A stretch of 64,000 nt of DNA from Brachybacterium saurashtrense (GCF_003355475.1 NZ_CP031356.1:3348001-3412000); one strand, 5' to 3'. Shown: positions 8,724 to 17,279, counted from the stretch's first letter. Translations and numbers: made by a program. Notes: generated from the sequence alone by a model not told the origin.

Positions 8724-9506
8724 TCAGTCGCAGGTGCCGTCGGCCGCGCAGCTCGCCCCCGTCTCGGGGGCGCTCATGCCCCGCTCCGCACGCGCCTCGT
8801 CGGCGATCTGCCGCAGTGCCTGGCGGAACGCCTCCTCCGGCAGAGCGCCCGGGGCGGTGTACTTGTCGTTGAACAGGAAGAACGGCACTCCGCGAGCACC
8901 GAGCGACGCGGCTTCGCGCACCTCCGCCTCGACCTGCTCGTCGTGCGTGCGCCCGGCGTGGGCATCGCGGGCGGTCTGCTCCTCGAGCCCCGCCTCGACG
9001 GCACGGGAGATCACCGTCTCCGTCTCGAAGGGGTTCGCGGTGCCGGTGAAGTAGCCGCGCTGGAGCTCCAGGAAGAAGGCGGTCGCGGCGTCGACCCCGT
9101 GCGCCTCGCCGAGGGCCTGCATCACCCGGTGCACGCCGCGGGTGTTCGCCATCGGGCGCTCCGTGACGTACTCCCGGTCGATCTCGCGGGCCATCTCCTG
9201 GATCTGCGACTCCATCTGCCGCACCTGCTCCTCCGCCATCCCCTTGGCCGAGACCAGGTGCTCGAGGTTGCTGCGCACGGTCTCCCGCGGCGAGGTGGGA
9301 TCCAGCTCGAAGGAGTGGGCGCGAAGATACACCTGGCCGGTCAGGCCCTCGGCCTCGATCGCGTCGTGCAGGCGCGACTCCCCGATGTAGCACCAGGGGC
9401 ACACCACGTCCGTCCACACGTCGACGGTGATCAGCGGCGCCTCGGGGGTGACCGGGTCTGCGCTCGCGGTCGCCGGTGCGTCGGGGGTGCTCTGCTCTGC
9501 GGTCAT
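8724..9506 (-). CDS. DsbA family oxidoreductase, FrnE-like
   Basis: Cytoplasmic thiol-disulfide oxidoreductase, 260 residues. The redox motif CPWC is at residues 36-39 in VDVWTDVVCPWC, followed by an all-alpha insertion and a thioredoxin-fold return ending GVPFFLFNDKYTAPGA. There is no signal peptide, which fits FrnE/polyketide-type DsbA proteins and not exported DsbA. The extreme C-terminus has two more cysteines in CAADGTC, a tail seen in FrnE homologues. It converges on the VOC gene across a shared terminator, so the two are not one operon, though both suggest thiol or electrophile stress. Confidence 0.9.
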   Translation of the reverse strand: MTAEQSTPDAPATASADPVTPEAPLITVDVWTDVVCPWCYIGESRLHDAIEAEGLTGQVYLRAHSFELDPTSPRETVRSNLEHLVSAKGMAEEQVRQMESQIQEMAREIDREYVTERPMANTRGVHRVMQALGEAHGVDAATAFFLELQRGYFTGTANPFETETVISRAVEAGLEEQTARDAHAGRTHDEQVEAEVREAASLGARGVPFFLFNDKYTAPGALPEEAFRQALRQIADEARAERGMSAPETGASCAADGTCD

Positions 9507-9640
9507 CGGAATCCTCCACGGTCTGCGCCGGGCGCTCCGGCGACGAGTTCGTTGAAAACTGTACCGGGGGGAGCTGAGCGCCGACAGGGCGCGGCCGGGT
9601 GCTCCGCTGTCCGCGGAGCGGCTGCGCCGCCGCACGGCCG

Positions 9641-12600
9641 TCAGGCCGGCGCGGTCCCGTCGGCCGGGACCTCCGGCTGCGCACCCCCCGTCCGCAGGGC
9701 CCGACGGCGCTGCACCACCGCGCCCAGCAGCCCCAGCGCCACGCCGAGGGTCAGCCAGCCGCCCAGCCAGGTGAGATCCCCGGCGGGGTCGATCCAGCCG
9801 CCGCCGATCGCGCCGCGGAACGCGTCCACCGCGTGGGTCATCGGCAGGTACGGGTGGATCGCCCGGAAGAAGTCCGGCAGCGTCGCGGTGGGGTAGGTGC
9901 CGCCCGCGCCGGAGATCTGCAGCGCCACCAGCACCAGCGCCACGAACTTCCCCACCGGGCCGAACAGCGCCCCGAAGCCGTGGTTCAGCGCCACGAACAC
10001 CATCGAGGTCAGCGCCGCCAGGCCCAGCATCAGCGGGACGTCGTCGATCGTCACCCCCACCAAGCGGTCCAGGGCGCCGACGGCGATCACCGTCTGCACC
10101 AGGCCCAGCGCGAGCGCCGGCACCAGCCCGCCGGCCAGCAGGCGCACCGCCCCGGTGCCGCGCGCCATCGCCTCGGCGGAGAACGGCGGCATCATCAGGA
10201 AGATCGCCATGCCGCCCACCCACAGGCTGATTGCGAGGAACAGCGGGGCCAGGCCCTCGCCGAAGCGGCCCAGGTCGTGCTCGCGCACCAGATCCATCCG
10301 CACCGGCTCCGCGGCCACCTCGGCCAGGTGCTCTCCCTCGGAGTCCGTGTAGGAGGGCACCTCGCCCTCCGCCTCGACCAGGCCCTCGTGCAGCTCCTCG
10401 GCACCGTCCTCGAGCTCGCCCGCGCCGTCGTCGAGCTGCGCGGCGCCGTCCGCGAGCTGCCCGGCCCCGTCGTCCACCTGCGCGGCGCCGGCCGCGAGCT
10501 CCTCGGCCCCGGAGGCCAGCTCCGCGGAGCCGTCCGCGAGCTGCCGCGCACCGTCGTCGGCCGCGGCCAGGCCGTCGGCGAGCTCGCCGGAGCCGTCCGC
10601 CAGCTGCGAGGTGCCCGCGGCCAGCTCGTCGGCGCCGTCGGCGGCGGTGCCCACCCCGTCGGTGTAGGTGTCCACGCCGCCGGCCAGCTCCGCGGCGCCG
10701 GAGTCGGCGCTGGTCACGGCGGAGGCGAGGGAGTCCGCGCCGGAGGAGACCTCCTGCGCGCCCGCGTTCAGACGGTGCACGTCCTCTGCGCCCTGCGCCA
10801 GGGTGGAGTAGGCCTCCGGCAGGGCGGCGGCCGCGGTTCGGGCCTGGGCGGCGAGATCCTCCGCGAGGGCGGAGGCGCTCCCGTCCGAGGCGGGGGAGGG
10901 GGCGGCGTCCTCGACCTCCTCCCGCAGTGCGGCCAGATCCTCCTCGAGGGCGGTCGCGTCCTCGGCCAACGGGCCGGTGGCGTCGGCCACCGCCGTGCTG
11001 CCCTCGGACAGGGCGGTGGTGGTGTCGCCCAGATCCTCCAGGTAGGTGGTCAGCGCGCCCGCGGTCTCGCTCATGCCGGAGGCGACGTCGGAGACGTCCG
11101 TGGAGGTCTCGGCGGCGGCAGCGGAGGTCTCCTCCGCCGCGCCCGCATCGGTCTGCGCCTGGTCGGCGTCCTCCCGCACCTGCGCGGAGGTGCCGGCCAG
11201 GGCGGTGAGCTCCTCGCAGTAGGCTGGATCCGCGCCGGAGTCCGCGCAGCGGGAGGCGAAGTCGTCCACCTGGTCGGTGTAGTCCCGGGTGCCCTCCGCG
11301 GCGGTGGTGGCGCTGCCCGCGGCGGTGGCGGACTGCTCGGCGATCGCCTGCACGTCCTCGTCCAGGGCGGAGACGTCCTCGCCGATCGCGGCGGCGTCCT
11401 CGCGCAGGGTGCGCGCATCCTCCGTGCGGTCCGCGGTGGCGTTCTCGAGGTCCTGGGCGGACTGGGCGAGGGAGGAGGCGGCCTCGTCGGCCGCCGCGGC
11501 GGTCTCGGCGAGGGTGCCGGCGGCGGAGGTCGGGTCCTCGAGCCGGCCGGGGAGATCTGCGGCGGCGCGTTCGAGGGCGTCGATCGCGGTGAGCAGGTCC
11601 TCGCTGGTGGCCTGCACGCTCTCCTCGGTGACGCCCAGCACCTCCGCCCGCTGCTGCGCCGCGGTGACGGTCTCGTCGAGCTGTCGGGTGCCGTCGGCGA
11701 CCTGCCCAACGCCGTCGGCGAGATCGCCGGCGCCGGTGGCGAGGCGCTCGGTGCCGGCGGCCAGCTGGTCCGCGCCGCTGCGCAGCTCCTGGCTGTTCGC
11801 GTCCAGGGTGTCCAGGCCGCCGCTGAGCTGCTGCGCGCCGTCGTCCACGGTGGCGACGCCGTCGCGCAGGGTGACCGCCCCCGCGGTGAGCCGGTCCAGG
11901 CCCACCACCAGGTCGAGGGCGCCGCCGTGCAGGGACTCCGCGCCGCCTGCGAGCTCGGCGCCGCCCGCCGCCAGCTCCCCGGTGCCCTCCGCCAGCTCGG
12001 CGCTGCCGTCCGCGAGGTCGCCGGCGCCCTCGTGCAGGGAGGCCGCGCCGTCGGCCAGCTCCCCGGAGCCGTCGGCCGCCTCGGCGAGGCCGTCGTGGAT
12101 CGAGGTGAAGCCCACGTACACCTGCCCCAGGTACTCCTCGAGCACGTTCGTGCGCAGCGCCTCGGTGAGCGCAGCGCCCACGGACTTGGTGAAGTTCCCG
12201 CCCACGTAGTTCACCGAGTCGTTCGTGGAGACGGTGAGCAGCGCGGGCGCGGCCTGCTCCGCCTCGTCGCCCAGGGAGGCGATGCTGGCCGAGAAGTCCT
12301 CGGGGATCACGATGGTGGCGCCGTAGGTGCCGTCCGCCAGGCCTCGCTGTGCCTGGGCGGGGGAGACCTCCACGAAGCGGTAGAGGTTCTCCTGCTCCTT
12401 CTCGAGCAGCGTCTCGGTGAAGTCCGCGCCCACCGTGAGCGTGATGCGCTCGCCGTCCGGGGCGGTGGCGACGGCGCCTGAGTCCTCGTTCACCACGGCG
12501 GCCGTGACGTGGTCCAGGCGGTGGCTGGGATCCAGGAACGACCAGGTCATGTTCCCGGAGTAGATCAGCGGCACCAGGGCCAGCCCGGTGACGAACAGCG

Positions 12601-12742
12601 CCGCGATCGGCTTCTTCCACTCGCCGGGCAGCACGGCCGCCGCCCCGCGGCCCGCGGCGCCGAGCGCGGTGGCGAGGGCGGAGACGAGAGCGGCGAGGGC
12701 GGTGGCCAGGGAGGCGGGGAGCGCACGGAGGTATCGCATCAC
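9641..12742 (-). CDS. YhgE/Pip family membrane protein
   Basis: About 1,033 residues. One membrane helix near residues 48-68 precedes an external region of about 700 residues, and a hydrophobic C-terminal block of about five or six helices ends the protein. This is the YhgE/Pip plan, with ABC-2-like transmembrane ends. The external region has many imperfect repeats of the ADGAxELxxGA type and coiled-coil segments, probably a long stalk. Family members include phage-infection protein Pip and YhgE, linked to surface export and lipid-active stress. GTG 12742 suits a leaderless start, with TATCGT 8-13 bases upstream. ATG 12739 is the alternative, giving 1,032 residues. Palindromes at 12751-12792 suggest TetR-type repression. 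Confidence 0.9.
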   Translation of the reverse strand: MMRYLRALPASLATALAALVSALATALGAAGRGAAAVLPGEWKKPIAALFVTGLALVPLIYSGNMTWSFLDPSHRLDHVTAAVVNEDSGAVATAPDGERITLTVGADFTETLLEKEQENLYRFVEVSPAQAQRGLADGTYGATIVIPEDFSASIASLGDEAEQAAPALLTVSTNDSVNYVGGNFTKSVGAALTEALRTNVLEEYLGQVYVGFTSIHDGLAEAADGSGELADGAASLHEGAGDLADGSAELAEGTGELAAGGAELAGGAESLHGGALDLVVGLDRLTAGAVTLRDGVATVDDGAQQLSGGLDTLDANSQELRSGADQLAAGTERLATGAGDLADGVGQVADGTRQLDETVTAAQQRAEVLGVTEESVQATSEDLLTAIDALERAAADLPGRLEDPTSAAGTLAETAAAADEAASSLAQSAQDLENATADRTEDARTLREDAAAIGEDVSALDEDVQAIAEQSATAAGSATTAAEGTRDYTDQVDDFASRCADSGADPAYCEELTALAGTSAQVREDADQAQTDAGAAEETSAAAAETSTDVSDVASGMSETAGALTTYLEDLGDTTTALSEGSTAVADATGPLAEDATALEEDLAALREEVEDAAPSPASDGSASALAEDLAAQARTAAAALPEAYSTLAQGAEDVHRLNAGAQEVSSGADSLASAVTSADSGAAELAGGVDTYTDGVGTAADGADELAAGTSQLADGSGELADGLAAADDGARQLADGSAELASGAEELAAGAAQVDDGAGQLADGAAQLDDGAGELEDGAEELHEGLVEAEGEVPSYTDSEGEHLAEVAAEPVRMDLVREHDLGRFGEGLAPLFLAISLWVGGMAIFLMMPPFSAEAMARGTGAVRLLAGGLVPALALGLVQTVIAVGALDRLVGVTIDDVPLMLGLAALTSMVFVALNHGFGALFGPVGKFVALVLVALQISGAGGTYPTATLPDFFRAIHPYLPMTHAVDAFRGAIGGGWIDPAGDLTWLGGWLTLGVALGLLGAVVQRRRALRTGGAQPEVPADGTAPA

Positions 12743-12750
12743 GGCCGCGA

Positions 12751-12768
12751 CGATACACCGGTGTATCG
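12751..12768. promoter_or_regulatory. TetR-type operator overlapping the yhgE-like promoter
   Basis: CGATACACC followed by GGTGTATCG is a perfect 18-bp palindrome. It overlaps the putative -10 (TATCGT on the minus strand) of the YhgE-like gene. Uninterrupted palindromes of this size at a -10 are typical of TetR repressors. No TetR gene is in the window. Confidence 0.6.
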
Positions 12769-12772
12769 AGTT

Positions 12773-12792
12773 TTGTTACTGCCGGGTAACAA
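12773..12792. promoter_or_regulatory. Second dyad upstream of yhgE-like gene
   Basis: TTGTTAC and GTAACAA are perfect 7-bp arms with a 6-bp spacer, only 4 bases from the 18-bp palindrome and of different sequence. This suggests a second regulator or an activator site in the same promoter. Confidence 0.45.
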
Positions 12793-12870
12793 GTGTGGTG
12801 GGAGGAACTCCGCCCGGCCGCTGCAGAGGGGGGCACGGGCGGCGACGGGCGAGGTGGAGCCGCCGCCGGG

Positions 12871-13782
12871 TCAGTCCGGCAGCTCCACCACCCAGGGCTC
12901 GCGCACCAGCGAGGCGGGGTCCCAGCGCGTGAGCACGTCGGCCGCGGTGCCGCAGCCGGGGATCCCCAGCGAGTCGCCGATCCTGCCCATCACCTGCGCC
13001 GTGCTCTCGCCGCGGTCGAACCGGTCCCGCAGGGTCACCGCGCCGTCCCGCTTGGCCAGGCGGTCCCCGCGAGCGTTGACCGCGAGCGGCACGTGCGCGT
13101 ACGACGGGGCGGGCAGGCCCAGCAGGTGCGCGAGATACGCCTGCCGCGGGGCGGAGCTCAGCAGGTCGTCGGCCCGCACCACCTGGTCCACCCCGGCCGC
13201 GGCGTCGTCCACCACCACGGCCAGGTTGTAGGCGACCACGCCGTCGCCGCGGCGCAGCACGAGGTCGTCCACCGTGCCGTGCACCTGCCCGGCCCACAGG
13301 TCCTGCACGCTCCAGGCGTCGGTGCCAGCGCGCAGGCGCAGCGCGGGCTCGCGGCGCAGCGCGCGCATCCGCTCTCGGCCCGCCTCGCGAGCCGCCGGGG
13401 CGAGGTCGCGGCAGGTGCCCGGGTAGGCGCCGGGCGGGGCGTGCGGGGCGCTGGGCGCCTCGAGGATCTCCCGCCGCGTGCAGTAGCACTCGTACACCAG
13501 GCCCTGCGCGGTGAGCGCGTCCAGCGCGGCCCGATGCGCCGCGCCGCGTTCCGACTGGCGCACCACCTCGCCGTCCCAGTCGAGACCGAGCGCCGCGAGA
13601 TCCTCCAGCTGGCGCTGCTCGGCGCCCTCGCGCACCCGGTCGAGGTCCTCGATCCGCAGGTGGAAGGCGCGGGAGCTTCCCCGGGCGAGCGCCCAGGCGA
13701 GCACGGCGGTGCGGAGGTTCCCCAGGTGGAGGTCGCCGCTGGGGGAGGGGGCGTAGCGGCCGGCGCCGACGGGCGTGGACAT
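12871..13782 (-). CDS. gluQRS: Glutamyl-Q tRNA(Asp) synthetase
   Basis: Paralogue of the glutamyl-tRNA synthetase catalytic core that charges glutamate onto queuosine of tRNA(Asp). At 303 residues it lacks the anticodon-binding domain, as GluQRS does. It has the PSPSGDLHLGNL class I signature (residues 12-23), zinc cysteines in YECYC near residue 98 and in GTCRDL near residue 122, and a KMSKS-like LAKRDGA near residue 245. The ATG lies 10 bases after the stop of the upstream acetyltransferase gene. A TAGACT hexamer 8-13 bases upstream suggests an additional leaderless start. Confidence 0.93.
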   Translation of the reverse strand: MSTPVGAGRYAPSPSGDLHLGNLRTAVLAWALARGSSRAFHLRIEDLDRVREGAEQRQLEDLAALGLDWDGEVVRQSERGAAHRAALDALTAQGLVYECYCTRREILEAPSAPHAPPGAYPGTCRDLAPAAREAGRERMRALRREPALRLRAGTDAWSVQDLWAGQVHGTVDDLVLRRGDGVVAYNLAVVVDDAAAGVDQVVRADDLLSSAPRQAYLAHLLGLPAPSYAHVPLAVNARGDRLAKRDGAVTLRDRFDRGESTAQVMGRIGDSLGIPGCGTAADVLTRWDPASLVREPWVVELPD

Positions 13783-13792
13783 GGCCGCGAGT

Positions 13793-14602
13793 CTACGGGC
13801 GGTCGCGCGAGGGCCCAGCGTCCGGGTGGCTGCGCGAGGGCACTGCGCCCGGGCGGGCGCGCGAGGGTTCTGTGCGCGGGCGGCCGACGGACTGACCGGC
13901 CCGGTGCGCGGGCCGGGCGTGCGCCGGCAGCACCAGCAGCACGCCGCCGTCCCGCCCGCCCGGCACCGGGCGCTGCGACGGTGCGGGCTCGAAGCCGAGC
14001 CGGGCGGCCAGCGTGCGCGAGGGGGCGTTGCCTCCCGCGGTCACCGCGACCACCTCCTCGTCGCGCCCGCCGAGGCGCGGGTGGGCGAGCACGGCGCGCA
14101 TCGCCTCCTGCGCGACGCCGCGCCCCGTGAGCGCAGGGTCCAGCCGCCAGTAGGCGCTCAGCAGCCGTCGGCCCTCCGCCTCGAGCGGGGCGAGGCCCAC
14201 CACGCCCAGCAGTCCCGGCGGCAGGGCCGCCGCGTCGGCCTCCTCGCCCGCCGACCCCTGCAGCGCCCGCATGCCGTGCCTCTCCCGCGCCTGCGCGTGG
14301 TGCGGCTCCAGTGGCGGCGCGTCGTGCCGCTCCCGCGCCCGCACGGCGAGGTGGCCCGCCCCGTGCCGCCGCCAGTCCTCGCGCCAGCGCGCGAGAGCCC
14401 ATTCCATCTGGGCGCGCTCGGTGAGAAGAGCGGTGAGATCCTCCACGAAGGCCCGAGGATCGGCGTGCAGCGCGAACAGCGCCTCGAGATCCTCGGGCGC
14501 CACCGGGGTGAGCACCAGGCGCGCCGTGGTCAGCACCGGTCCGGGCAGAGAAGCGGCGCGGCGCCCGCCGTCCGAGGACGGGGGCGCCGCGCCGTCATGC
14601 AC
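13793..14602 (-). CDS. GNAT acetyltransferase with repeat tail
   Basis: 269 residues. Residues about 22-215 form a RimJ-like GNAT domain: TTARLVLTPVAPEDLEAL at the start, SAYWRLDPALTGRGVAQEAM carrying the acetyl-CoA loop, and NAPSRTLAARLGFE as the usual C-terminal strand-helix. An Ala/Arg-rich insertion of about 40 residues is unusual. The last 26 residues are about three copies of a nine-residue Pro-Ser-Arg repeat encoded by 27-bp DNA repeats. Substrate is unknown. It ends 10 bases before gluQRS and may be co-transcribed with it. Confidence 0.78.
   Translation of the reverse strand: MHDGAAPPSSDGGRRAASLPGPVLTTARLVLTPVAPEDLEALFALHADPRAFVEDLTALLTERAQMEWALARWREDWRRHGAGHLAVRARERHDAPPLEPHHAQARERHGMRALQGSAGEEADAAALPPGLLGVVGLAPLEAEGRRLLSAYWRLDPALTGRGVAQEAMRAVLAHPRLGGRDEEVVAVTAGGNAPSRTLAARLGFEPAPSQRPVPGGRDGGVLLVLPAHARPAHRAGQSVGRPRTEPSRARPGAVPSRSHPDAGPSRDRP
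13805..13885. repeat. 27-bp tandem repeat, three copies
   Basis: GCGCGAGGG recurs at 13805, 13832 and 13859, exactly 27 bases apart, followed each time by similar sequence. The unit is nine codons long, so it extends the acetyltransferase C-terminus in frame. Confidence 0.75.
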
Positions 14603-14632
14603 GGGGTGCTCCGTGACGGGCTCGGGGCTCGC

Positions 14633-15400
14633 TCAGGCGTCGCCGCGGTGGCTGCCGCGCTTCTCGTCGTCGCCGGAGGCCTCCGGATCCGAGTCCACCT
14701 TGACCTCCTTGGGCTCCACGTCGGAGCCGCGGTCCTCACCCTTCAGGGCGGAGGCGACGTCGCCGGCATCGGCCGAGCCGACGGTGTCGGAGACGGTCGA
14801 GGAGTCCGAGTCGTCGCCCGCGGAGGCGGGGTAGTGGGCGCGGGCGAAGTCCGCGGGTGGGGCCCACGGATCCTCGACCGGGCGGGTCTTCTGCCACACG
14901 ATGTAGCCCGCGGCGGCACCGGCGGCGGCCAGGCCCAGCACCAGCAGCACCTTGCCGGCGCGGCCCTTCTTCTGCGGGGTGGGCTCGAGCACGGCGGAGC
15001 GGATGTCGTCCTGGCCCTTGTCGAGCTCCTTGCGCGCGGCGTCGACGGCGGCCTTCAGCACGGTGCCGGAGGTCTCCACCGTCTTGCGCGCGCGGGGTAG
15101 GTAGTCGTCCTGCACGTCGTGGCGGAGCTTCTCCGCCCGCGGGCCGAGGTTCGCGGAGAGCTTCTCCGACTGCTCGCGCAGCCGCTCCTGCGCCTCCGGG
15201 GCGTACTGGTCGTACAGCTCGGTCGCGCGGGCACGCGCCTCGCGGGCGCCCTCGGAGACGACAGGGCCCACCGTGGCGGCGAGCTTCTGCAGCTCCTCGA
15301 CGGCCTTCTCCGCCTTCTGCGCGGTGCTCCCGGCCGCCTCAGCGGTCACGGCGGCCTGCTTCTTGGCCTTCTTGGCCTCGCGCTTGGTGGTCAGCGCCAT
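14633..15400 (-). CDS. YtxH-like coiled-coil membrane protein
   Basis: 255 residues. A lysine/alanine-rich N-terminus (ALTTKREAKKAKKQ) leads into a long amphipathic helical region. One membrane helix spans about residues 145-166 (VLLVLGLAAAGAAAGYIVW). The acidic, Ser/Asp-rich tail (DDSDSSTVSD onward) looks disordered. The design resembles YtxH/apolipoprotein-like stress proteins of Gram-positive bacteria, but I recognise no catalytic motif. I chose the ATG at 15400 because it begins the lysine-rich segment and a GGGGAGA ribosome site stands before it. Function is unknown, possibly envelope or nucleoid association. Confidence 0.75.
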   Translation of the reverse strand: MALTTKREAKKAKKQAAVTAEAAGSTAQKAEKAVEELQKLAATVGPVVSEGAREARARATELYDQYAPEAQERLREQSEKLSANLGPRAEKLRHDVQDDYLPRARKTVETSGTVLKAAVDAARKELDKGQDDIRSAVLEPTPQKKGRAGKVLLVLGLAAAGAAAGYIVWQKTRPVEDPWAPPADFARAHYPASAGDDSDSSTVSDTVGSADAGDVASALKGEDRGSDVEPKEVKVDSDPEASGDDEKRGSHRGDA

Positions 15401-15608
15401 GGGTCTCCCCTTTCGGTCGAATCCGCCGGATCGGGCCGACGGTGGTCCCTGGGCCGGAGCAGCGCACGGCTGCCGCGGACCCGTGTGGCACAACTCTAAC
15501 GCGAGCGGCTCCACCCGCTCACAGCGGATGTCGAGACAGGCGCGTAGCAGGACGGCGGAGCGGTGGTCCCGTCCGGTCGGTCGGGCACCCGTGTGGGAGG
15601 ATGAGCGC

Positions 15609-16145
15609 ATGTTCGCAACTCTGCACACCAACCATGGGGACATCCGCCTCGAGCTGTTCCCCGACCACGCCCCGAAGACCGTCAAGAACTTCGTGGGCCT
15701 CGCCGAGGGCTCCCAGGAGTTCGCCGATCCCGAGACCGGCGAGAAGGTGACCCGCCCGTTCTACGACGGCGTGATCTTCCACCGCATCATCGCGGGCTTC
15801 ATGCTCCAGGGCGGCGACCCGCTGGGCACCGGCACCGGCGGCCCCGGCTACACCTTCGACGACGAGATCTCGGAGAAGAACTTCAACGAGCCCTACGTGC
15901 TGGCCATGGCCAACGCCGGCCAGCGCCGCAACGCGCTCACCGGTCGCCCCTCGGGCACCAACGGCTCGCAGTTCTTCATCACCGTGGGCCCCACCCCGCA
16001 CCTGCAGGGCAAGCACACCGTGTTCGGCCAGGTCGCCGACGAGGACTCGAAGAAGATCGTCGACCAGATCGAGAACGTCAAGACCGACATGCGCGACCGC
16101 CCCCTCGAGGACGTCGTCATCGAGAAGGTCACCATCGAGAAGTGA
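15609..16145 (+). CDS. ppiA: Cyclophilin-type peptidyl-prolyl isomerase
   Basis: Cytoplasmic prolyl isomerase, 178 residues. The cyclophilin core is complete: FHRIIAGFMLQGGDP with the catalytic Arg, GTNGSQFFIT, and TPHLQGKHTVFG. No signal peptide is present, as for actinobacterial PpiA. The -12 to -7 bases before ATG 15609 are GAGGAT, which could serve as a -10 for a leaderless message. In many actinobacteria ppiA lies near the replication origin next to a rhomboid gene; here the rhomboid follows after the VIT gene. Confidence 0.95.
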   Translation: MFATLHTNHGDIRLELFPDHAPKTVKNFVGLAEGSQEFADPETGEKVTRPFYDGVIFHRIIAGFMLQGGDPLGTGTGGPGYTFDDEISEKNFNEPYVLAMANAGQRRNALTGRPSGTNGSQFFITVGPTPHLQGKHTVFGQVADEDSKKIVDQIENVKTDMRDRPLEDVVIEKVTIEK

Positions 16146-16180
16146 GCCGACGGGCGCCCTGCGCCCGCCCGGTACGCACA

Positions 16181-16221
16181 GCGCCGCCGGCGCCGTCGCC
16201 CCTGCGACGGCCCGGCGGCGC
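16181..16221 (+). terminator. Terminator after ppiA
   Basis: Nested arms GCGCCGCCGG/CCGGCGGCGC and CCGTCGC/GCGACGG enclose a CCCT loop, 36 bases after the ppiA stop. The stem is very stable and lacks a T-run. Confidence 0.75.
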
Positions 16222-16235
16222 TCTCGTGCGCGGGG

Positions 16236-16427
16236 GCTCGTGCCTCGCAGCACGTCGATCAGGCTCTGCCTGTCGTGGTGATCTCCTGCCGCTCGTGCCT
16301 CGCAGCACGTCGATCAGGCTCTGCCTGTCGTGCTGATCTCCTGCCGCTCGTGCCTCGCAGCACGTCGATCAGGCTCTGCCTGTCGTGCTGATCTCCTGCC
16401 GCTCGTGCCTCGCAGCACGTCGATCAG
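16236..16427. repeat. 55-bp tandem repeat array, 3.5 copies
   Basis: Copies start at 16236, 16291, 16346 and 16401, an exact 55-bp period. The last copy is 27 bp and contains the stop codon of the VIT gene. Within each full unit CAGGC-TCT-GCCTG and the outer AGCACG/CGTGCT arms form a hairpin. Copy 1 has one change (CGTGGTG for CGTGCTG). The array fills the space between two convergent genes, so each unit can act as a terminator for the VIT transcript. Confidence 0.9.
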
Positions 16428-17221
16428 CTGATGGCCACGCCGAGGGCGGCGCCGATGCCGTAGGTGACCAGCAGTGCCAGCACGCCGCCGATGATCGTGC
16501 GGATGGTGGCGGTGCGGGCGTCGGCCTGGCCCAGTCGGGCGCTCACCACGCCCAGCAGCGCCAGCGCGACCACCACCGCCACCAGCGTGGCAGGCAGGCG
16601 CCACACGGGCGGGCTGGCGAGGATCGCGGCCAGCGGGATGATCCCGCCGAGGGTGAAGGCCAGCAGGGAGGCGAGCGCCGCCGAGAGCGGCGAGACCACG
16701 CTGTCCTGCTCCACGCCGTGGCGGAAACGGGTGTGGGCGGTGAGCGCGTCGTGCCGCTCCAGGGAGTCGGCCACCTCGCCCACCACGTCGCCCGGGATCC
16801 CGCTTTCGCCCAGCGCCTCCACCAGGCGATCGTGCTCGCCCGCGGGATCCTCCGCGAGGCCGCGCCGGGTGCGCTCGATGAGCGCGCGGTCCGTGTCGCG
16901 CTGGGTGGAGACGGAGACGTACTCGCCCATCGCCATCGACAGCGCGCCGGCGATGAGGGCCGCGAGGCCGGCCACGAGCAGCCACTGGATGTCGGTGGTG
17001 GCACCGGCGACGCCCACGGCCAGGCCGGCGACCGAGACGATCCCGTCGTTCGCGCCGAGCACCCCGGCGCGCAGCTGGTTGATGCGATCCGAACGGCTGG
17101 TGCGCTCCTCGGCATGCTCTCGGCCCGCGGCCGACGGGGCGGGCGGGCTCGACGGGGTGGGGGCGGCCGTCGGGCGCGGCGGGGCGGTGGGACCGGTGGG
17201 AGGCAGATCGACGAGGCTCAT
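16424..17221 (-). CDS. VIT1/CCC1 family iron/manganese transporter
   Basis: 265 residues. A Pro/Ala-rich N-terminus of about 45 residues precedes the VIT fold, with helices beginning LRAGVLGANDGIVSVAGL near residue 52. A metal-binding helical segment with many Glu/Asp/His follows MAMGEYVSVSTQRDTDRALI, and three more helices close the protein. VIT proteins move Fe2+ or Mn2+ out of the cytoplasm. Two DtxR/IdeR-like boxes upstream support iron control. TAGACT lies exactly -12 to -7, so the message is probably leaderless. The stop lies inside the 55-bp repeat array. Confidence 0.9.
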   Translation of the reverse strand: MSLVDLPPTGPTAPPRPTAAPTPSSPPAPSAAGREHAEERTSRSDRINQLRAGVLGANDGIVSVAGLAVGVAGATTDIQWLLVAGLAALIAGALSMAMGEYVSVSTQRDTDRALIERTRRGLAEDPAGEHDRLVEALGESGIPGDVVGEVADSLERHDALTAHTRFRHGVEQDSVVSPLSAALASLLAFTLGGIIPLAAILASPPVWRLPATLVAVVVALALLGVVSARLGQADARTATIRTIIGGVLALLVTYGIGAALGVAIS

Positions 17222-17227
17222 GCCCTG

Positions 17228-17233
17228 AGTCTA
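17228..17233 (-). promoter_or_regulatory. -10 hexamer TAGACT of the VIT gene
   Basis: Read on the minus strand it spans -12 to -7 from ATG 17221, the leaderless position. A TTTGGA-N5-TCCAAA dyad (17237-17253) lies directly upstream, over the spacer and -35 region. Confidence 0.5.
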
Positions 17234-17262
17234 TTTTTTGGATTCAGTCCAAACAAGGCAGG

Positions 17263-17279
17263 AAAGGCTACCCTGACCT
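17263..17279. promoter_or_regulatory. IdeR/DtxR-like iron box 1
   Basis: AAAGGCTACCCTGACCT matches the core of the DtxR consensus (TTAGGNTANCCTNACCT) at most positions. It lies about 40-60 bases upstream of the VIT start, where binding would tend to activate and not block. Confidence 0.6.

Noticed and set aside
8724-12836. Very long open frames opposite or across the YhgE-like, exporter and GH13 genes
   Set aside because: High GC removes stop codons from all frames. These frames have Arg/Pro/Ala-rich sequence, no motifs and wrong wobble bias, so they are shadows of real genes.
16236-16427. CRISPR-like array
   Set aside because: The repeats are directly adjacent with no variable spacers, and no cas gene is present.
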